From Treponema sp. (GTDB taxonomy: Bacteria; Spirochaetota; Spirochaetia; Treponematales; Treponemataceae), in NCBI GenBank assembly GCA_024400915.1, contig JAKSLX010000014.1:1-64000 (forward strand): 64,000 bases of DNA. Direction: 5' to 3'. A program made the position numbers and the translations under genes. Each line of letters begins with the position of its first letter. Positions within the stretch are counted from its first letter, which is position 1. The notes under the pieces were generated by a model that saw only the letters and a list, made by a program, of their open reading frames with translations, did no database searches and was not told where the DNA came from. Positions 60,279 through 64,000 of this stretch are shown here, piece by piece.

Positions 60279-60719
60279 ATGATGAATAGAACCTACAATT
60301 TTTATGGCTGGCAAACTGCTGACGTTGCCCCCGTTGATGATGAATATAGATCAGTGAAAAATCCTCGGGAACTTTATGATCTGTTGATGAAGATCTGGTG
60401 CGCGGAAACCTGTGCTCCACGTATGCGGGACAAATGGAGGAATTCCCATCCAACATATGGCCAGTGCTCGATTACAGCATTCCTTGCTCAGGATATTTTT
60501 GGCGGTGAGGTGTATGGAATCCTTCGGGAAGGCGGAAATTATCATTGCTACAATGTGATTGGAGACTGCGTTTTTGACTTGACCAGCGAACAGTTCGGAG
60601 ATGAGAAACTGTGTTACGAGAACAATCCTGTTCAGTCCCGGGATGTTCATTTTGCCAAGGAAGAAAAGAGACTGCGCTATGAATATCTCAAATCGAAATT
60701 AAGCGAAATTCTGCAATGA
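60279..60719 (+). CDS. YunG family protein
   Basis: A 146-residue protein with PTYGQCSITAFLAQDIFGGEVYGI and YHCYNVIGDCVFDLTSEQFGDE, features of B. subtilis YunG, of unknown function. Conserved Cys and His look like a papain-like or transglutaminase-like dyad (inference). Two ATG codons follow AGGGG at 60279. It follows a 76-base gap. Confidence 0.82.
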   Translation: MMNRTYNFYGWQTADVAPVDDEYRSVKNPRELYDLLMKIWCAETCAPRMRDKWRNSHPTYGQCSITAFLAQDIFGGEVYGILREGGNYHCYNVIGDCVFDLTSEQFGDEKLCYENNPVQSRDVHFAKEEKRLRYEYLKSKLSEILQ

Positions 60720-60745
60720 TTGATATAAAAAAATCGAGGTAAAAA

Positions 60746-61228
60746 ATGCATTTTGGATTCTCTTATGTGGGCTTGATTTTTATTCTGATGCTGATGATTC
60801 CAAATCTTGTCTGGACAAAGAATCAGCCTAAGAATTACGAAAAATATGCGGGCAATGAAAATAAGGTTCTTGCCATAATGGAACGGATTGGTGAAGCTTG
60901 TGTAAGCGGATTGCTTCTGATTTTCTCTGATTTCAATTTTCACGGATTCACCTGGTGGTCTTTGTGGCTGCTTGGCGCATTTTTGCTTATGCTGCTGTAT
61001 GAGGCTTATTGGATCCGTTATTTTAGAAGCGAAAAAACAATGAAGGATTTCTATTCAGGCATTCTGGGAATTCCTGTGGCAGGAGCAACTTTACCTGTCG
61101 CAGCAAGTGGTCTTCTTTCTGTGTATGGTATGAACCCTTTTTTGATGGTGGCAACCTTGGTGCTTGGAATTGGACATATCGGGATTCATTTGAATCATAG
61201 AAAAGAAGCTTTTACGGAGGAAAATTAA
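60746..61228 (+). CDS. Four-helix membrane protein, unknown function
   Basis: A 160-residue integral membrane protein with about four helices (FSYVGLIFILMLMIPNLVW, WWSLWLLGAFLLMLLYEAYW, IPVAGATLPVAASGLLSVYG, LMVATLVLGIGHIGIHL). I recognise the general shape of small conserved membrane proteins in anaerobes but no function. It is the first of a likely operon with the PPOX and GNAT genes (one- and 42-base gaps). Confidence 0.7.
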   Translation: MHFGFSYVGLIFILMLMIPNLVWTKNQPKNYEKYAGNENKVLAIMERIGEACVSGLLLIFSDFNFHGFTWWSLWLLGAFLLMLLYEAYWIRYFRSEKTMKDFYSGILGIPVAGATLPVAASGLLSVYGMNPFLMVATLVLGIGHIGIHLNHRKEAFTEEN

Positions 61229-61229
61229 T

Positions 61230-61727
61230 ATGAGAAGAAAAGACAGAGAAATTACAGATTTCAGCCAGTTGGTAAAAATAATCAGTCATTGTGAAGTTCT
61301 GCGTCTTGGCCTTGCGGATGGCGAGTTTCCATACATTGTGCCGCTGAATTTTTCTTATGAGGCTGATGCCGTAAGTGGACAAATTTGCTTTTATGTTCAC
61401 GGAGCAATGGCAGGCCGGAAATATGAGCTTCTGAAAAAGAATCCTAAGTGTTCGTTTGAGATGGACAATCTGCTTAAGATTGACTATCTGTATGATTGCC
61501 ATGACATCACGACCCGTTACGAGAGTGTGATGGGAACTGCGGAAGTGGAAGAGATTCCTGATGCCGAAAAGGAAAAGGTGATGCAGGAAAAAGTGCTTTC
61601 CAGATGGGAAGAGGCAAAGACTTTTCCATGGAACCGGGATTCTTTGAAGCGATGCGCAATGTTTAAGATTGTGGTCAAGACTATCAGCGGAAAAATGAAT
61701 CCTTTGAACGGAGGCGCTGATTTATAG
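61230..61727 (+). CDS. Pyridoxamine 5'-phosphate oxidase-like (Nim-type) flavoprotein
   Basis: A 165-residue FMN-binding split-barrel protein. HCEVLRLGLADGEFPYIVPLNFSYE and FYVHGAMAGRKYELLKKNPKCSF fit the Nim/PPOX-like group (nitroimidazole-resistance proteins and related). Such proteins may reduce nitro compounds or flavin. The ATG follows the previous stop by one base, a coupled start. Confidence 0.85.
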   Translation: MRRKDREITDFSQLVKIISHCEVLRLGLADGEFPYIVPLNFSYEADAVSGQICFYVHGAMAGRKYELLKKNPKCSFEMDNLLKIDYLYDCHDITTRYESVMGTAEVEEIPDAEKEKVMQEKVLSRWEEAKTFPWNRDSLKRCAMFKIVVKTISGKMNPLNGGADL

Positions 61728-61769
61728 AAATCGGTGACTGATTTTAGGGAAGTTACAGGAGACGAGATT

Positions 61770-62225
61770 ATGTCAGTTAAGATTTTACCTTTTACGATTG
61801 AAGATTATGATGCTGTGATTGAGCTTTGGAACAGCGTGGGAATGAGTAAGCGTGCCCTTAACCCGGTTGATGACAGCAGAATCGGAATCGAACGTTATTT
61901 GCGCCGAAATCCTTCAACCTGTTTTAAAGCGGTTTCTGAAGACGGAGAACTTGCTGGAGTTATTTTAAGTGGCCATGACGGGCGACGGGGAATTGTTCAC
62001 CATCTGTGCGTTGATCCAAAGGTTCAACGGGGTGGAATCGGAACCATGCTTGTTGAAGCTGCGGAGAAATCCTTGAAGGCTGAAGGTATCCAGAAAATCT
62101 TCATCCTGGTTTTCAACGACAACGAGAAAGGAAACGCCTTCTGGGAAAAGCAAGGCTATTCATTGCGTACAAATCTGAACTACAGGAATAAATCCTTGAA
62201 CAGTGAAATTCCGGCTGGGGAATAA
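61770..62225 (+). CDS. GNAT family N-acetyltransferase (YpeA-like)
   Basis: A 151-residue GNAT protein. VDPKVQRGGIGTMLVEAAEKSL is the acetyl-CoA loop (QRxGIG), with ILVFNDNEKGNAFWEKQGY afterwards. The start 61770 (MSVKILPF) has AGGAG eight bases upstream; a longer frame to 61734 is less likely. Substrate unknown. Confidence 0.88.
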   Translation: MSVKILPFTIEDYDAVIELWNSVGMSKRALNPVDDSRIGIERYLRRNPSTCFKAVSEDGELAGVILSGHDGRRGIVHHLCVDPKVQRGGIGTMLVEAAEKSLKAEGIQKIFILVFNDNEKGNAFWEKQGYSLRTNLNYRNKSLNSEIPAGE

Positions 62226-62255
62226 GCGGAGAGAATGAGATTGAAATGGCAGGAA

Positions 62256-62918
62256 TTAAAGCATTTCCTGTTTACGGCAGTTTTCTATTGCCTCTAGGAA
62301 TGGCTCAACTTCCGAAAAATCTTTCTGCATGAGGCTGAGATAGGTGTTTCCGATAAAGGCTTTAAGCTGGGGATCTGGAATGTATTCCGTAAGCAGCACA
62401 TAGGTTCTTGCGATGTCATATTCCTTTGGACCGCGGCACAGATTCATGAAATCAATCAAAAACAGATTGTTTTCTGCGGTACGGATTATGTTTCCTGGAT
62501 GGAAATCCCCATGGCAAATTATGTTTCCTTCCGGAAGGTTTTCGATGTTCTTGCATCCAAAAAAAGAAAGATAGTCCTTGTAGGAAATGCCTTCTGTTGT
62601 TGTGTTGATGTGAAGCTGTTTTTGGAGATTTGCGAGATCCTGTAGGAGTGCGGTCATCTGTTCCGGAGTCTGGCAAGTCTCCGATTCCTGCAACAGAGAA
62701 GTGCCTTCTATTTTTGAGTAGATAACACCTGTACGATCTTCGATTTCAACCTGCTTAAAGAATTTGGGTGTGTTCAGTGAAGTCTCATTGATTATTCTTG
62801 TGTTGCTGATTTCCAGCTGGATGGAATTTTTGTCGTAACCCTGTTTGAACAGTTTGCAGACAGTTCCATCTTCCATGTCGAAAACTTCGGCGGTATTTCC
62901 GATAGCAATAAGTTTCAT
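62256..62918 (-). CDS. Phosphotransferase/kinase-like protein
   Basis: A 220-residue protein of the APH/choline kinase fold. The catalytic loop is ICHGDFHPGNII (HGDxxxxN) and the metal loop LIDFMNLCRGPKEYDIART. The N-terminal lobe (IGNTAEVFDMEDGTVCKLFKQG) gives the ATP Lys. Shorter than full APH enzymes. Substrate unknown. It is convergent with the GNAT gene. Confidence 0.85.
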   Translation of the reverse strand: MKLIAIGNTAEVFDMEDGTVCKLFKQGYDKNSIQLEISNTRIINETSLNTPKFFKQVEIEDRTGVIYSKIEGTSLLQESETCQTPEQMTALLQDLANLQKQLHINTTTEGISYKDYLSFFGCKNIENLPEGNIICHGDFHPGNIIRTAENNLFLIDFMNLCRGPKEYDIARTYVLLTEYIPDPQLKAFIGNTYLSLMQKDFSEVEPFLEAIENCRKQEML

Positions 62919-63061
62919 TTTTTAAATTTCCTTTTTTTGATGTTCATAAAACATGTTTGCGTTGATTATACTATGTAAACAGGTTGATTTAAATATGCTC
63001 CAATTCGTCTGCCCTATTTGAATAACCAAATGTTTATGTTATCTTTTTTACAGGTGCCCTG

Positions 63062-63673
63062 ATGAAGATTTATATTGATTTTGATGATGTGATCTGCGAA
63101 ACGGCAAGATATTTCGTGAAAATTGCCAATGAACTTTTTGGAATTAATTTGCCATACAATGAAGTCCAGTTTTTTAATCTGCAGAAAGCCTTTAATTTAA
63201 ATGATGAACAATATGAACAGTTGATGAAGGCAGGTCATACTCCAGAGACTTTGCTTGCCTACGAGGAAACTTTCTGTGCATCAAAAACAATCAATAAATG
63301 GATTGATGAAGGGCACGATGTCTATGTAATAACCGGACGTCCTTTTGATTCGTATGGACCATCCAGGAAATGGCTCGATGAACATAATCTGAACCGGGCT
63401 CCATTATTCTGTGTCGATAAATACGGACGTGAAAATCATGTTCAGAAATGGACATACAGCATGACCCTTGAAGACCTGTATAAAATGGATTTTGATTTTG
63501 CTGTTGAGGATTCACCTGCCGCATTTGAACATCTTCTTCATTTTCCAGGATGCAGTGTCGCAGTTTTTGACCGTCCCTGGAACAGGAATGCTGCACTGCC
63601 TTGCAGAAATTTTATCCGTTGCAATGGATGGTCCGAAATAGATGAACTGCTGCAGACTGTAACGATAAAATAG
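63062..63673 (+). CDS. 5'(3')-deoxyribonucleotidase-like HAD protein
   Basis: A 203-residue HAD-superfamily protein. The nucleophile motif is IYIDFDDVICE (DxD), with VYVITGRPFDSYG as motif II and FAVEDSPAAFEHL near motif IV. These match the NT5C/YorS-like 5'(3')-deoxyribonucleotidase group. It may clear dNMPs; exact substrate is unproven. No signal peptide. It follows a 143-base gap. Confidence 0.82.
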   Translation: MKIYIDFDDVICETARYFVKIANELFGINLPYNEVQFFNLQKAFNLNDEQYEQLMKAGHTPETLLAYEETFCASKTINKWIDEGHDVYVITGRPFDSYGPSRKWLDEHNLNRAPLFCVDKYGRENHVQKWTYSMTLEDLYKMDFDFAVEDSPAAFEHLLHFPGCSVAVFDRPWNRNAALPCRNFIRCNGWSEIDELLQTVTIK

Positions 63674-63694
63674 CAAGGCAAATAAAAGCGAATC

Positions 63695-64000
63695 CTATGC
63701 ACAAAAGGGATTTATGACCTTTACTCCATCTACAATCTGACCGTCGGTTAAGTCTTCTGAATAGCAGACAACACAATTCTCGTAACTTGCCGTTGAAATA
63801 ATAAGGGAGTCGTAGAATCCAAGCTGATATTTTATTTGAATATCGATTGCTTTTAGAATGATTGGTATGGAAACCTGGACTACCGGGAAAATCGAAGAAT
63901 AATCTTCTATATCAAGTTTGACTGTGTTTTTGTCGCGATGAAGTTTTTTTGTAGAGGCATTGTAAAATTCCTGCAAATTTTGAGTCGAAATAATTCCGTT
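63695..64000 (-). CDS. PIN-domain protein (VapC-like), cut by window end
   Basis: The last 102 codons in the window read as the C-terminal part of a PIN domain: ISTQNLQEFYNASTKKLH (ending at the window edge) and GFYDSLIISTASYENCVV with YSEDL and VKVINPF. The frame is open to base 64000, so the N-terminal part with the first Asp lies outside. PIN domains of VapC toxins cleave RNA; an antitoxin partner would be upstream of 64000 and is not visible. Confidence 0.8.
   Translation of the reverse strand, partial: NGIISTQNLQEFYNASTKKLHRDKNTVKLDIEDYSSIFPVVQVSIPIILKAIDIQIKYQLGFYDSLIISTASYENCVVCYSEDLTDGQIVDGVKVINPFCA

Overview
The window looks like a low-to-moderate GC, strictly anaerobic, motile spirochaete of the Treponema kind (inference, not proven). 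The supporting signs are a class III anaerobic ribonucleotide reductase (nrdD/nrdG) with NrdR boxes, two methyl-accepting chemotaxis proteins, several cyclic-di-GMP enzymes, a small protein with FliG- and FliF-like pieces, and a set of plant-polysaccharide glycosidases (GH10, GH13, GH26, GH27, GH43), none with a signal peptide. No rRNA, tRNA or CRISPR array was seen.

Layout. 0.1-12.8 kb is a mostly minus-strand block of small housekeeping and repair genes: a UmuD'-like protein without its protease residues, a YfcE-type phosphoesterase, MmcQ/YjbR, GNAT, MATE, endonuclease IV (plus strand), Dabb, MBL, radical SAM, esterase, SfsA, a GH27 alpha-galactosidase, PncC, a UPF0340 protein and a chagasin-like lipoprotein. 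12.8-16.1 kb is a plasmid-type replication and partition module: a TACCTA repeat region, ParA, a ribbon-helix-helix partner, about 15 iterons of 17 bp, and a Rep_3/RepB initiator. 16.2-29.2 kb holds GH43, YitT, a chemoreceptor, a DUF4349 lipoprotein, a SulP transporter with a long tail, GH10 xylanase, a phosphotransferase, a CPA2 antiporter and a D-lactate-dehydrogenase-like enzyme. 29.2-43.9 kb holds the FliG-like mini-protein, a sugar-binding-domain diguanylate cyclase, nrdDG, a YD-repeat secreted protein, MATE, an atypical FMN enzyme, GH26, a GGDEF-EAL protein, GH13 and TetR. 44-57 kb holds 5-formyl-THF cyclo-ligase, MATE, sbcDC followed by an AAA ATPase, HD-GYP, PlsC and a Cache chemoreceptor. 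57-64 kb holds MBL, a TlpA / short CxxC peptide / ferredoxin-type membrane protein operon, YdcF, YunG, PPOX, GNAT, a kinase, a nucleotidase and a PIN-domain gene cut by the window end.

The most unusual structure is replication-related. The 17-bp iteron of the RepB origin recurs outside the origin: a second cluster at 24.1-24.35 kb, single copies at 2.2, 11.9, 16.1, 18.7, 25.5 and 43.3 kb, three of them inside coding genes, and nearly all in one orientation. A 122-bp non-coding element, about 95% identical, lies inside both iteron clusters. Together with apparently essential genes nearby, this suggests a large secondary replicon (chromid) or a plasmid origin built into a chromosome. Several genes also have a -10 box 6-8 nt before the start codon and no Shine-Dalgarno sequence, suggesting leaderless transcripts.
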